In this document: piece by piece, positions 34,467 through 42,312 of the stretch | Layout of the letters: each line of letters begins with the position of its first letter | How positions within the stretch are numbered: position 1 is the stretch's first letter | Source: Azospirillum picis | GTDB lineage: Bacteria > Pseudomonadota > Alphaproteobacteria > Azospirillales > Azospirillaceae | Assembly (NCBI RefSeq): GCF_017876115.1 | Contig: NZ_JAGINO010000015.1 | Location: 62,001-126,000, forward strand | Length of the DNA: 64,000 nt | Reading direction: 5' to 3' | Notes under the pieces: generated by a model | Databases searched by the model: none | Told to the model about the DNA's origin: nothing | What the model saw: only the letters and a program-made list of their open reading frames with translations | Position numbers and translations under genes: made by a program

Positions 34467-35561
34467 GTGTCATTCCTCGAATTGAAGAACATCACCAAGC
34501 GCTACGGCCCGCTGACCGCGGTCGGCGACGTGTCGCTGTCGGTGGCCAAGGGAGAGTTCGTGTCGCTGCTGGGGCCGTCGGGCTGCGGCAAGACCACGAC
34601 CCTGCAGATGATCGCCGGCTTCGTCGAGCCGTCGGCCGGCACCATCCGGCTGGACGGGCGCGACATCACGCGGGCCAAGGCCAACAGCCGCGGCCTGGGC
34701 ATCGTCTTCCAGAGCTACGCCCTGTTCCCGCACATGACGGTGTTCGACAACGTCAGCTTCGGGCTGGAGATGCAGCGGGTGGCCAGGGCGGAACGCCGAC
34801 CACGGGTGGAGGAGGCGCTGGCGCTGGTCCACCTGTCGCCCTACGCCAAGCGCTACCCGCGCGAGCTGTCGGGCGGGCAGCGGCAGCGCGTGGCGCTGGC
34901 CCGCGCGCTGGTGATCCGGCCGCCGGTGCTGCTGCTGGACGAGCCGCTGTCGAACCTGGACGCCAAGCTGCGCGAGGCGATGCAGTTCGAGCTGCGCGAG
35001 ATCCAGCGCAAGGTCGGCACCACCACCGTCATGGTCACCCACGACCAGGCGGAAGCCTTCTCGATCAGCGACCGCGTCGTGGTGATGGAGGCGGGGCGGA
35101 TCACCCAGATCGACCAGCCCTACCGCATCTACGAGCATCCGGAGACCGAGTTCATCTCGCGCTTCGTCGGCAAGACCAACCTGCTGCCGGGCCGCGTCGC
35201 CGCGGCGCGGGACGGCGGCGCCACGGTGTCGCTGGCCGGCATCGCGGTCGATGTGGCGGCCCCCGGCCTGTCGGCGGGCGAGACCGTGACGCTGTGCATC
35301 CGCCCGGAGAAGCTGCGCCTGACCGCGCCGGCGGATGGCCTGCTGGCGGGCCGCGTCGCCGACCGCTTCTTCCTGGGCAGCCAGTGGCTCTACCATGTCG
35401 ATGGGCCGCTCGGCACCGTGATGGTGGTGACGCCCAACGACGGGACGCCGCCGGTGGAGGCCGGCGCGCCGGTCGGGCTCGACTGGACGGCCTCGGTGGT
35501 GCGCGTGCATCGCGGCGCCCTGGCGGAAGCGCCGGACCCGGCGCTGGAGATGGCGGTATGA
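34467..35561 (+). CDS. Polyamine/Fe3+-type ABC transporter ATPase (PotA-like)
   Basis: 364 residues from GTG 34467 (GAGGGAGAA upstream). It has Walker A GPSGCGKTT, Q-loop GIVFQSYALFPHMTVFDNVSFGLEM, signature LSGGQRQRVALARALV, Walker B VLLLDEPLSNLDAKLREAMQFELREIQ and VTHDQAEAFSISDRVVVME. A C-terminal TOBE-type domain covers about 245-364. This is the PotA/AfuC group. It overlaps the next gene by ATGA and is first in a seven-gene operon. The substrate is set by the binding protein at the operon's end. Confidence 0.92.
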   Translation: MSFLELKNITKRYGPLTAVGDVSLSVAKGEFVSLLGPSGCGKTTTLQMIAGFVEPSAGTIRLDGRDITRAKANSRGLGIVFQSYALFPHMTVFDNVSFGLEMQRVARAERRPRVEEALALVHLSPYAKRYPRELSGGQRQRVALARALVIRPPVLLLDEPLSNLDAKLREAMQFELREIQRKVGTTTVMVTHDQAEAFSISDRVVVMEAGRITQIDQPYRIYEHPETEFISRFVGKTNLLPGRVAAARDGGATVSLAGIAVDVAAPGLSAGETVTLCIRPEKLRLTAPADGLLAGRVADRFFLGSQWLYHVDGPLGTVMVVTPNDGTPPVEAGAPVGLDWTASVVRVHRGALAEAPDPALEMAV

Positions 35562-36454
35562 GCGCCTCCGCCTCCCAGGCCCTGCCGGACGACGAGGCGC
35601 CGGAGCGCCGCGTCCGGTCCGCTCCGCTGATCCTGTCGGCGCCGGCCGCCCTGCTGTTCGCCGCCCTGGTGCTGACGCCGCTGCTGCTGACGGCGCTCCT
35701 GTCCTTCAACCAGTTCGACTACGCCACCGGCCGCACCGGCGGCTTCACGCTGGAGCATTACCTGTCGGTGCTGACCGACGGCTATTACCTGGAGATCTTC
35801 CTGCGCACCTTCCGGGTGTCGGCGCTGGCCACCGCCATCTGCGTGGTGGTCGGCGTGCCGGAGGCCTACATCCTCAGCCGCATGAGCAATCCCTGGCGCT
35901 CGGTGTTCCTGCTGGTGGTGCTGGCGCCGCTGCTGGTGTCCGTCGTGGTGCGCGCCTTCGGCTGGAGCATGCTGCTGGGGCCGGAAGGGCCGGTGAACGG
36001 GGCGATGATGGCGCTGGGCTTCGGGCGGACCCGGCTGCTCTACACCGAGGGCACGGTGATCGTGGCGCTGGTCCACGTCATGCTGCCCTTCATGGTCATC
36101 CCGGTCTGGACCTCGCTGCAGAAGCTGGATCCGGCGGTGGAGCAGGCGGCGCTGTCCTTCGGCGCCTCGCGCGCCACGGCGATCGTCCGGGTGGTGGCGC
36201 CGCAGATCCTGCCCGGCATCCTGTCGGGAAGCCTGATCGTCTTCGGCCTCAGCGCCAGCGCCTTCGCCATCCCCGGCCTGCTCGGCGGGCGGCGGCTGAA
36301 GATGGTCGCCACCGTGGTCTACGACCAGTATCTCAGCGACCTGAACTGGCCGATGGGTGCTGCGGTCGCCGTGCTGCTGCTGGCCGCCAACCTGATCATC
36401 ATGCTGACCTACCACCGGCTGGTGGAAGGCCACTACCGACGCCGGCTGGGGTGA
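35558..36454 (+). CDS. PotB-like ABC transporter permease
   Basis: 298 residues from the ATG inside the ATGA overlap. About 25 N-terminal residues precede the first helix (LFAALVLTPLLLTALLSF), with six hydrophobic segments in all. The permease loop VEQAALSFGASRATAIVRVVAPQILPGILSG and the following FGLSASAFAIPGLLGGRRLKMVATVVYDQ are typical of PotB-type subunits. It is expected to form a heterodimer with the next gene's product. Confidence 0.92.
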   Translation: MSASASQALPDDEAPERRVRSAPLILSAPAALLFAALVLTPLLLTALLSFNQFDYATGRTGGFTLEHYLSVLTDGYYLEIFLRTFRVSALATAICVVVGVPEAYILSRMSNPWRSVFLLVVLAPLLVSVVVRAFGWSMLLGPEGPVNGAMMALGFGRTRLLYTEGTVIVALVHVMLPFMVIPVWTSLQKLDPAVEQAALSFGASRATAIVRVVAPQILPGILSGSLIVFGLSASAFAIPGLLGGRRLKMVATVVYDQYLSDLNWPMGAAVAVLLLAANLIIMLTYHRLVEGHYRRRLG

Positions 36455-36461
36455 CGACGCC

Positions 36462-37256
36462 ATGACCCGCAACGGACCCATCGCCCTGATCTTCCACACC
36501 CTGGTCGTCATCTTCATGCTGGCGCCGCTGGTGATCGTCTGCCTCGTCGCCTTCACGCCGGAGAACACGCTGTCGCTGCCGACATCGGGATTCTCGCTGC
36601 GCTGGTTCGAGGCGGTGTTCCGCCATCCGGACTTCATGCAGTCCTTCTGGAACAGCCTGTGGCTGGCCCTGCTGTCGGCGACACTGGCGGTCGGGCTGGC
36701 GGTGCCGGCGGCGCTCGCCGTCACGCGCTGGGACTTTCCCGGCAAGGGCTTCCTCAACGCCCTGTTCCTGTCGCCGCTGATCATCCCGCACCTGGTGCTG
36801 GGCGTGGCGATGCTGCGGCTGTTCGCCGTGCTCGGCGCCACCGGCAGCTTCGCCTGGCTGGTGGCGGCGCACATGGTGATCGTCACGCCCTACGTGATGC
36901 GGCTGCTGATCGCCGCGATCTCCGGCTTCGACCGCAGCGTGGAGCAGGCGGCCTTCTCGCTGGGGGCCAGCGAGGCGACGGTGTTCCGCCGCGTCACCCT
37001 GCCGATGATCCTGCCCGGCGTCACCGGCGGCTGGTTGATCGCCTTCATCAACAGCTTCGACGAGCTGACCATGTCCATCTTCATCACCTCGCCGTCGACC
37101 GTGACGCTGCCGGTGCGGATGTACATGTACGCCACCGAATCCATCGACCCGATGATGGCCGCGGTGTCGGCACTGATCATCGGCATCACCGCGGTCGCGG
37201 TGCTGCTGCTCGACCGCGTCTACGGCCTGGACCGCATCCTGGTCGGCCAGCACTGA
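36462..37256 (+). CDS. PotC-like ABC transporter permease
   Basis: 264 residues, with six hydrophobic segments from FHTLVVIFMLAPLVIVCLVAFT. The PotC-type SLPTSGFSLRWFEAVFRHPDF is followed by NSLWLALLSATLAVGLAVPAALAVTRWDFPGKG. The coupling loop is VEQAAFSLGASEATVFRRVTLPMILPGVTGGWLIAFINSFDELTMSIFI. It starts 7 bp after the PotB-like gene. Confidence 0.92.
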   Translation: MTRNGPIALIFHTLVVIFMLAPLVIVCLVAFTPENTLSLPTSGFSLRWFEAVFRHPDFMQSFWNSLWLALLSATLAVGLAVPAALAVTRWDFPGKGFLNALFLSPLIIPHLVLGVAMLRLFAVLGATGSFAWLVAAHMVIVTPYVMRLLIAAISGFDRSVEQAAFSLGASEATVFRRVTLPMILPGVTGGWLIAFINSFDELTMSIFITSPSTVTLPVRMYMYATESIDPMMAAVSALIIGITAVAVLLLDRVYGLDRILVGQH

Positions 37257-37295
37257 GTCCGCCGCCGGCCATCCCCTCTCCGGAGACCCACCATC

Positions 37296-37610
37296 ATGGC
37301 TTTGCTGCAGCGTGTGGCCGAACAGGGCCGGCGCGTGGTCCATTTCACCCTCGACGGCCGCCCGGCCGAGGCGCTGGAGGGCGACACCGTCCTGACCGCC
37401 ATGCTGACCAACGGCGAGCGGCTGCGTCGGTCGGAGTTCGCCGGCAGCCCGCGGGCCGGCTTCTGCCTGATGGGCGCCTGCCAGGACTGCTGGGTGCGCA
37501 CCGAGGAGGGCGAGCGCCTGCGCGCCTGCGGCAGCTTCATCGCCGACGGCATGCGGCTGCTCAGTGAGGGCGAATGGGGCGGCGGATTGAGCGGGGAGGG
37601 GTCGTCGTGA
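37296..37610 (+). CDS. [2Fe-2S] small subunit of an HcnA-like dehydrogenase
   Basis: 104 residues. A ubiquitin-like start (VVHFTLDGRPAEALEGDTVLTAMLTNGE) is followed by the cluster motif FCLMGACQDCWVR and a fourth Cys in RLRACGSF, spaced C-x4-C-x2-C-x12-C. This matches the small ferredoxin-like subunits (HcnA; D-hydroxyproline and opine dehydrogenases) that pass electrons between two flavoproteins. Its stop overlaps the GTG start of the next gene. Placement inside a Pot-type transporter operon implies the imported compound is oxidised on entry. Confidence 0.88.
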   Translation: MALLQRVAEQGRRVVHFTLDGRPAEALEGDTVLTAMLTNGERLRRSEFAGSPRAGFCLMGACQDCWVRTEEGERLRACGSFIADGMRLLSEGEWGGGLSGEGSS

Positions 37611-39058
37611 CGGCCGAACTCCCGACCGCCAAACTCCCGACCGCCGAACTCCCGCCGGTGATCGTCGGTGCCGGACCGGCCGGCATCCGCGCCGCCGAGC
37701 GCCTCGTCGCCGCCGGCCTGCGTCCGGTGGTGGTCGACGAGGCGGCGCGCTGGGGCGGGCAGATCTACCGCCAGCCGCCGGAAGCGGGCGGACCCGGCGG
37801 CGGCTTCACCCGGCCGAAGTCGGCGCTCTACGGCTTCGAGGCGGGGAAGGCCGATGCGGTGCACCGTGCCATGGCGGCGATCCGCGACCGCGTCGACTAC
37901 CGTCCGCGCACGCTGGCCTGGAATTGCGAGGCAGGCGCGCTGGACCTGCTGTGCGACGGCGAAAGCCTGGTGCAGCCCTTCAGTCGGCTGATCCTGGCCA
38001 CCGGCGCCACCGACCGGGTGCTGCCCTTCCCGGGCTGGACGCTGCCGGGGGTCTTCACGCTGGGCGGCTCGCAGGTGGCGCTGAAGTTCCAGGGCTGCGC
38101 CGTCGGCCGCCGGGTCGCCTTCCTCGGCACCGGGCCGCTGCTCTATCTGGTGGCCTACCAGTACCTGAAGGCCGGGGTCGAGGTGGCCGGCGTGTTCGAC
38201 ACCACCCCCTTCGCCGTCCAGGCCCGCGCCATGGCCGGCATGCTGCGCGATCCCTCGACCCTGGCCAAGGGGCTGCTCTTCGTCGGTTGGCTGCGCGCCC
38301 ACGGGGTGCCGGTCCACAACGGCGTGCGGCCGCTGCGCGCGGAGGGAACCGAGCGGGTCGAGGCGCTGGCCTGGCGCTACGCCGACGGGCGGGAGCACCG
38401 CGTGTCCTGCGACGCCGTGGCCTTCGGGCTCGGCCTGCGCTCGGAAACGCAGCTCGCCGACCTCGCCGGTTGCCGCTTCCGCTTCGACGCCGCCGACCGC
38501 GCCTGGCTGCCGGAGCGCGACGGTGCCGGCCGCAGCAGCGTCGCCGGGGTCTATCTGGCGGGCGACGGCGGCGGCATCGCCGGGGCCGATGCCGCCGAGC
38601 TGGCCGGCGAGCGGGCGGCCTTCGCCCTGCTGGAGGATCTCGGCCGGCCGGTCGACGCCGCACGGGTGCGCGAGCTGGACCGCCGGCTCGGCGGCATCGC
38701 AACCTTCCGCCGTTCCTTGAACGCCGCATTCCCCTTCCCGGCCGACTGGGCCGCAACGGTCGCCGACGACACCATGATCTGCCGCTGCGAGGGCGTGACC
38801 GCCGGCGCGCTGCGCGGCGTCGCCCGCAGCGGCCAGGCCCGCGAGATCAACCGCGCCAAGGCGCTCACCCGCACCGGCATGGGGCGCTGCCAGGGCCGCA
38901 TGTGCGGCGCCACCGCGGCCGAGCTGCTGGCGCAGGCGCTCGGCACCGGGCCGGACGGGGTGGGGCGCCTGCGCGCCCAGCCGCCGATCAAGCCGCTGCC
39001 GGTCGCGGCCACCCCCTCGCCCCTGGCAGGCGCGCGGTCCGGACGGGAGGTGGCGTGA
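37607..39058 (+). CDS. FAD/NAD-binding subunit of an HcnB-like dehydrogenase
   Basis: 483 residues from GTG 37607 (GGGAGGG upstream). The N-terminus carries a repeat-encoded TAELP/TAKLP/TAELP, then the Rossmann motif PVIVGAGPAGIRAAERLVAAGL. A central NAD/FAD fold (LILATGATDRVLPFPGW) precedes the flavin-linked motif VYLAGDGGGIAGADAAELAGERAA. The C-terminus holds a BFD-like [2Fe-2S] module: ICRCEGVTAG and GMGRCQGRMCG supply four cysteines. This is the alpha subunit type of opine oxidase, HcnB and hydroxyproline dehydrogenase. It is coupled by overlaps to both neighbours. Confidence 0.9.
   Translation: MTAELPTAKLPTAELPPVIVGAGPAGIRAAERLVAAGLRPVVVDEAARWGGQIYRQPPEAGGPGGGFTRPKSALYGFEAGKADAVHRAMAAIRDRVDYRPRTLAWNCEAGALDLLCDGESLVQPFSRLILATGATDRVLPFPGWTLPGVFTLGGSQVALKFQGCAVGRRVAFLGTGPLLYLVAYQYLKAGVEVAGVFDTTPFAVQARAMAGMLRDPSTLAKGLLFVGWLRAHGVPVHNGVRPLRAEGTERVEALAWRYADGREHRVSCDAVAFGLGLRSETQLADLAGCRFRFDAADRAWLPERDGAGRSSVAGVYLAGDGGGIAGADAAELAGERAAFALLEDLGRPVDAARVRELDRRLGGIATFRRSLNAAFPFPADWAATVADDTMICRCEGVTAGALRGVARSGQAREINRAKALTRTGMGRCQGRMCGATAAELLAQALGTGPDGVGRLRAQPPIKPLPVAATPSPLAGARSGREVA
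37610..37654 (+). repeat. Three 15-bp tandem repeats at the HcnB-like N-terminus
   Basis: Units at 37610-37624, 37625-37639 and 37640-37654, differing at 1-2 bases each, encode TAELP, TAKLP and TAELP immediately after the start codon. They extend the N-terminus ahead of the Rossmann fold, in a place where length changes would be tolerated. Confidence 0.85.
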
Positions 39059-40203
39059 TGCGCGAGCGGATCGACTGCGACGTCGCCATCGTCGGCGGCG
39101 GCATCGTCGGCGGGTCGGCGGCGCTGTTCCTGCGCCAAGCCGGGCTGAGCGTCACCCTGCTGGAGCGCGACTGGTGCGGCGCCAAGGCCAGCGGAGTCAA
39201 TTTCGGCGGCGTGCGCCGCCAGGGCCGGCCGCTGGAGCAGCTTGCGCTGTCGCAGCGGGCCCATGCCATCTGGGGCAGACTGCCCGAACTGATCGGCACC
39301 GATGCGGAGTATGTCCGTTCCGGGCACCTGAAGCTGGCGCGCAGCGAGGCCGACCTCGCCTCGCTGGTCGCCTACCGCGAGCGCAGCCGGGGGTTCGGCC
39401 TCGACCTCGAGATCATCGAGGGCGAGGCGTTCCGCCGCCGCTGGCCGGCGCTCGGCGAGCGGGCGGTCGGCGGGTCGCTCTGCCCGGAGGACGGCCACGC
39501 CAACCCGCGGCTGGTTTCCCCCGCCTTCGCCCGCGCCGCCGCCGCCCTCGGCGCGGTGGTGCGCGAGCAGACGGCGATCGAGCGGGTGGAGAAGGACGGC
39601 GGCCGCTTCGTCCTGCTGGCCAAGCGCGAGTTGGCGGCGGGAGAGCTTGAGGTGCGCGCGCGCGTCCTGCTGAACACCGCCGGCGCCTGGTCCAGGCGGG
39701 TGGCGGACGCCTTCGGCGAGGCGGTGCCGCTGGAATCGCTGCACCCGAACATGGCGGTGACGGAGCCGCTGCCGCGCTTCCTCGACGTCAACATCGGGGT
39801 CGAGGGCGGCGGCGTCTACGGCCGGCAGGTGCTGCGGGGCAACATGGTTGTCGGCGGCGGGCGCGGCTTCGCCCTCGACCCCGACCGGGCACGGCCGCAG
39901 CGCGACGCGGTGCTGACGCTGATGCGAGACGCCGCCGAGCTGTTCCCGCAACTGCGCCACGCCCACGTCATCCGCTGCTGGACCGGGGTGGAGGGCTACA
40001 CGCCCGACCGCAACCCGGTGATCGGCCCGAGCCGGACAACGCCGGGCCTGTACCACGCCTTCGGCTTCTCCGGCGCCGGCTTCCAGATCGGCCCGGCGGT
40101 CGGCCAGACGCTGGCCGAGCTGGTCACCGCCGGCGAGACCGCCATGCCGCTGGAGGCCTTCCGCATCGACCGCTTTCCGCCCGCCCCGCCAGACAACCCC
40201 TGA
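39058..40203 (+). CDS. FAD-dependent amine/amino-acid dehydrogenase, HcnC-like catalytic subunit
   Basis: 381 residues of the DAO/glycine oxidase family. The start ATG shares one base with the previous stop (TGATG). It has the FAD motif CDVAIVGGGIVGGSAALFLRQAGLSVTLLER, then SGVNFGGVRRQGR, a substrate domain, and the C-terminal GVEGYTPDRNPVIGPSRTTPGLYHAFGFSGAGFQIGPAVGQTLAEL. Such beta subunits oxidise a secondary amine or D-amino acid (opines, D-hydroxyproline, sarcosine, glycine) and hand electrons to the small [2Fe-2S] and HcnB-like partners. The exact substrate is not visible. Confidence 0.9.
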   Translation: MRERIDCDVAIVGGGIVGGSAALFLRQAGLSVTLLERDWCGAKASGVNFGGVRRQGRPLEQLALSQRAHAIWGRLPELIGTDAEYVRSGHLKLARSEADLASLVAYRERSRGFGLDLEIIEGEAFRRRWPALGERAVGGSLCPEDGHANPRLVSPAFARAAAALGAVVREQTAIERVEKDGGRFVLLAKRELAAGELEVRARVLLNTAGAWSRRVADAFGEAVPLESLHPNMAVTEPLPRFLDVNIGVEGGGVYGRQVLRGNMVVGGGRGFALDPDRARPQRDAVLTLMRDAAELFPQLRHAHVIRCWTGVEGYTPDRNPVIGPSRTTPGLYHAFGFSGAGFQIGPAVGQTLAELVTAGETAMPLEAFRIDRFPPAPPDNP

Positions 40204-40234
40204 TCCCACCCCAGCCCCCCACAGGAGGATGACC

Positions 40235-41299
40235 ATGCCCATGTCGCGTTCGCTGTCGCTCACCGGTCTCGCCGCCGCCACCTCGCTGGCCGCCCTGCTG
40301 GCCTTCCAGGGTCCCGCCGCCGCCCAGACCAAGACGGTCTATATCGGCATGAACGGCGGCTCGATGGAGAAGACCTACACCGAGCACGTCTTCCCCGCCT
40401 TCGAGAAGCAGACCGGGATCAAGGTGGTGGTCGTCCCCGGCACCTCGTCGGATATCCTGGCCAAGCTGCAGGCGCAGAAGGACAACCCGCAGATGCATGT
40501 CGTCTTCCTGGACGACGGCCTGATGTACCGCGCGATCGGCATGGGCCTGTGCCAGAAGATGGCGCCGGCGCCGGTGCTGGACGACGTCTATCCGTCGGCG
40601 CGCCTGAAGGGGGATCTGGCGGTCGGCGTCAACATGGGCATGACCGGGTTGGCCTATAACAAGAAGATGTTCGACGAGCAGGGCTGGACCGCCCCGACGA
40701 GCTGGATGGATCTCGCCGACGCCAAGTACAAGGGCAAGGTCGTGGTGCAGTCGGCCGCCAGCAGCTCCTTCGGCCTGCATGCCTTCCTGATGTACAACCG
40801 CATCAAGGGCGGCAGCGAGGCCAACGTCGAGCCGGGCTTCACCACCTGGCGCAAGAGCATCGGCCCGAACGTGCTGGAATACATCCCCAGCTCCGCCAAG
40901 ATCGCCGAGATGGTGCAGACCGGCGAGGCCGCCGTCTTCCCGCTGACCCCGACCGCCGTCGGCGCCCTGAAGGAGAAGGGCATCCCGGTCGAGTACGCCC
41001 AGCCCAAGGAGGGTTCGGTCGTGCTGATGGTCGGCGAATGCGTCGTCGCCAACACGCCCGACGCCGAGGCGGCGCAGACGCTGGCCCACTATCTGCTGAG
41101 CCCCGAGGCGCAGCTCGCCGCCCTGCAGTACGGCGCGCAGATCCCGTCCAACACCAAGGTCAAGGCGCCGGCCGACGTGGCCGACCAGATGGACAAGTTC
41201 CAGGGCTACATGAAGAACGCCGTCACCGTCGACTGGGACGTCATCAACGAGAAGCGCCCGGACTGGAACCAGCGCTGGAACCGCGAGATCGAACGGTAA
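40235..41299 (+). CDS. PotD-type extracellular solute-binding protein
   Basis: 354 residues from ATG 40235, six bases after AGGAGG at 40223-40228; ATG 40229 is too close to that site. The signal peptide is SLSLTGLAAATSLAALLAFQ with cleavage near AAAQ. The mature protein (VYIGMNGGSMEKTYTEHVFPAFEKQTGIKV, later GVNMGMTGLAYNKKMFDEQGW and VVANTPDAEAAQTLAHYLLSPEAQ) is a family 1 binding protein of the PotD/iron/opine type. It provides specificity to the importer encoded upstream, and a hairpin follows it. Confidence 0.92.
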   Translation: MPMSRSLSLTGLAAATSLAALLAFQGPAAAQTKTVYIGMNGGSMEKTYTEHVFPAFEKQTGIKVVVVPGTSSDILAKLQAQKDNPQMHVVFLDDGLMYRAIGMGLCQKMAPAPVLDDVYPSARLKGDLAVGVNMGMTGLAYNKKMFDEQGWTAPTSWMDLADAKYKGKVVVQSAASSSFGLHAFLMYNRIKGGSEANVEPGFTTWRKSIGPNVLEYIPSSAKIAEMVQTGEAAVFPLTPTAVGALKEKGIPVEYAQPKEGSVVLMVGECVVANTPDAEAAQTLAHYLLSPEAQLAALQYGAQIPSNTKVKAPADVADQMDKFQGYMKNAVTVDWDVINEKRPDWNQRWNREIER

Positions 41300-41307
41300 C
41301 CGGACTT

Positions 41308-41342
41308 GCCGGAAGTCCTGCCCTCGTGCGGGACTTTCCGGC
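41308..41342 (+). terminator. Probable operon-end hairpin
   Basis: GCCGGAAGTCC at 41308-41318 pairs with GGACTTTCCGGC at 41331-41342 (one bulged base), giving an 11-bp stem nine bases after the binding-protein stop. No T-run follows, so it may stabilise the 3' end or work with Rho rather than act as a classical terminator. Confidence 0.5.
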
Positions 41343-41514
41343 TCCCGGACGAGGGATCATGGGGGAGGGATCATGGGGCTTGACGCGCCGGTTTCCCCAG
41401 GGGTCGGGCGGTCGCTCCGTGGCCGTTGCAACGACCGCCCCCCGGGCCCCTGCCCGGGTTGCCTGCCGGCATGCCATGAGCGGACAGGCGGCCGGGCCGA
41501 GCAAGGGAGCGGTG

Positions 41515-42102
41515 ATGACGACGATCAGGCTTGCCAGCCGCAGAGACCGCTACGGTGTCGCGGCCATGATGCAGCGAAGCTGGATCGATGCCTACCCGCC
41601 GATGGTGCCTGCGCGGCATATGAGGCGCGACAAGGCGCGCGGCATCGAGAGGTGGCTTGCCGAGCGGATGAAATGGCCCGGGTATCGGGCTTTGACGATC
41701 GGAGCGCCAAGGTCGCCGCTCGGCGTTTGCGCCTTCTTTCCCGTTCGCCCCGGCCTCTTCGAGATCGATCTGATGTTCGTGGCCCCCGGTGCACGGTCGG
41801 CAGGCGTCGGATCGGCCTTGTTGAGCCAAGCAATCGCAACGATCGAAGAGCGTCATGCCGCGTGCCGTCTATGGGTCGGCACCAGGAACACCCGGGCCAA
41901 GCGATGGTATGTGCGGCATGGGTTCGTTCATACCGGGTTGAAAGCGCATCTTCGGTGGAACGGCTTCATGTGGCAGGTCGATGAGATGCACCGCCGTGTC
42001 GTTTCGCCTCGTGTTTCCGGAGGCGATCGGCCCGTCATGCCGGAGCCGGCATGTCCCGCTCCAGGGGAAGGGCGGGAGCGAGGGTCAGACCCCCGGCCGT
42101 GA
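41515..42102 (+). CDS. GNAT family N-acetyltransferase
   Basis: 195 residues from ATG 41515, with AAGGGAG upstream. The sequence shows TIRLASRRDRYGVAAMMQRSWIDAYP, then LFEIDLMFVAPGARSAGVGSALLSQAIATIEERHAACRLWVGTRNTRAKRWYVRHGF. ARSAGVGSA is the acetyl-CoA loop, giving a clear GNAT core. The last 40 residues (after FMWQVDEMHRR) are low-complexity and may lie beyond the domain. A 14-bp tandem duplication (GAGGGATCATGGGG, 41351-41378) lies in the gap before it. The substrate is unknown. Confidence 0.82.
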   Translation: MTTIRLASRRDRYGVAAMMQRSWIDAYPPMVPARHMRRDKARGIERWLAERMKWPGYRALTIGAPRSPLGVCAFFPVRPGLFEIDLMFVAPGARSAGVGSALLSQAIATIEERHAACRLWVGTRNTRAKRWYVRHGFVHTGLKAHLRWNGFMWQVDEMHRRVVSPRVSGGDRPVMPEPACPAPGEGRERGSDPRP

Positions 42103-42312
42103 TCTGCTTGCGGGGCATGCGATCCCGGCGGATGGCAAGGCGCGGCACGATGTCGACGGCGATCCTGGCGATGCGGCGTCGGTGTGGGCCTCCCACATCC
42201 GCTCCGCCGTTGGCGCCGGCGAGGCCGAGGCCGCGACCCGCACCGGCCCGTAGTCCCGCGGCCCGATGGCCAACGCCGCCGCGTCGGCCGGCCGGAAGCC
42301 GCGGATCGTCAT
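42085..42312 (-). CDS. Small ORF coupled to the PQQ dehydrogenase stop (doubtful)
   Basis: 75-residue frame whose ATG overlaps the upstream dehydrogenase stop (ATGA), the arrangement used throughout this window for coupled genes. It begins MTIRGFRPADAAALA, like the first strand of a GNAT protein, but then turns into Ala/Ser/Pro-rich sequence with no family match and overlaps the end of the convergent GNAT gene. It could be a truncated or frameshifted acetyltransferase remnant or a chance frame. Confidence 0.3.
   Translation of the reverse strand: MTIRGFRPADAAALAIGPRDYGPVRVAASASPAPTAERMWEAHTDAASPGSPSTSCRALPSAGIACPASRSRPGV

Noticed and set aside
37296..40203. HcnABC cyanide synthase proper
   Set aside because: The subunit types match the wider opine/hydroxyproline dehydrogenase group too, and the interleaved importer points to catabolism of an imported compound, so cyanide synthesis is not claimed.
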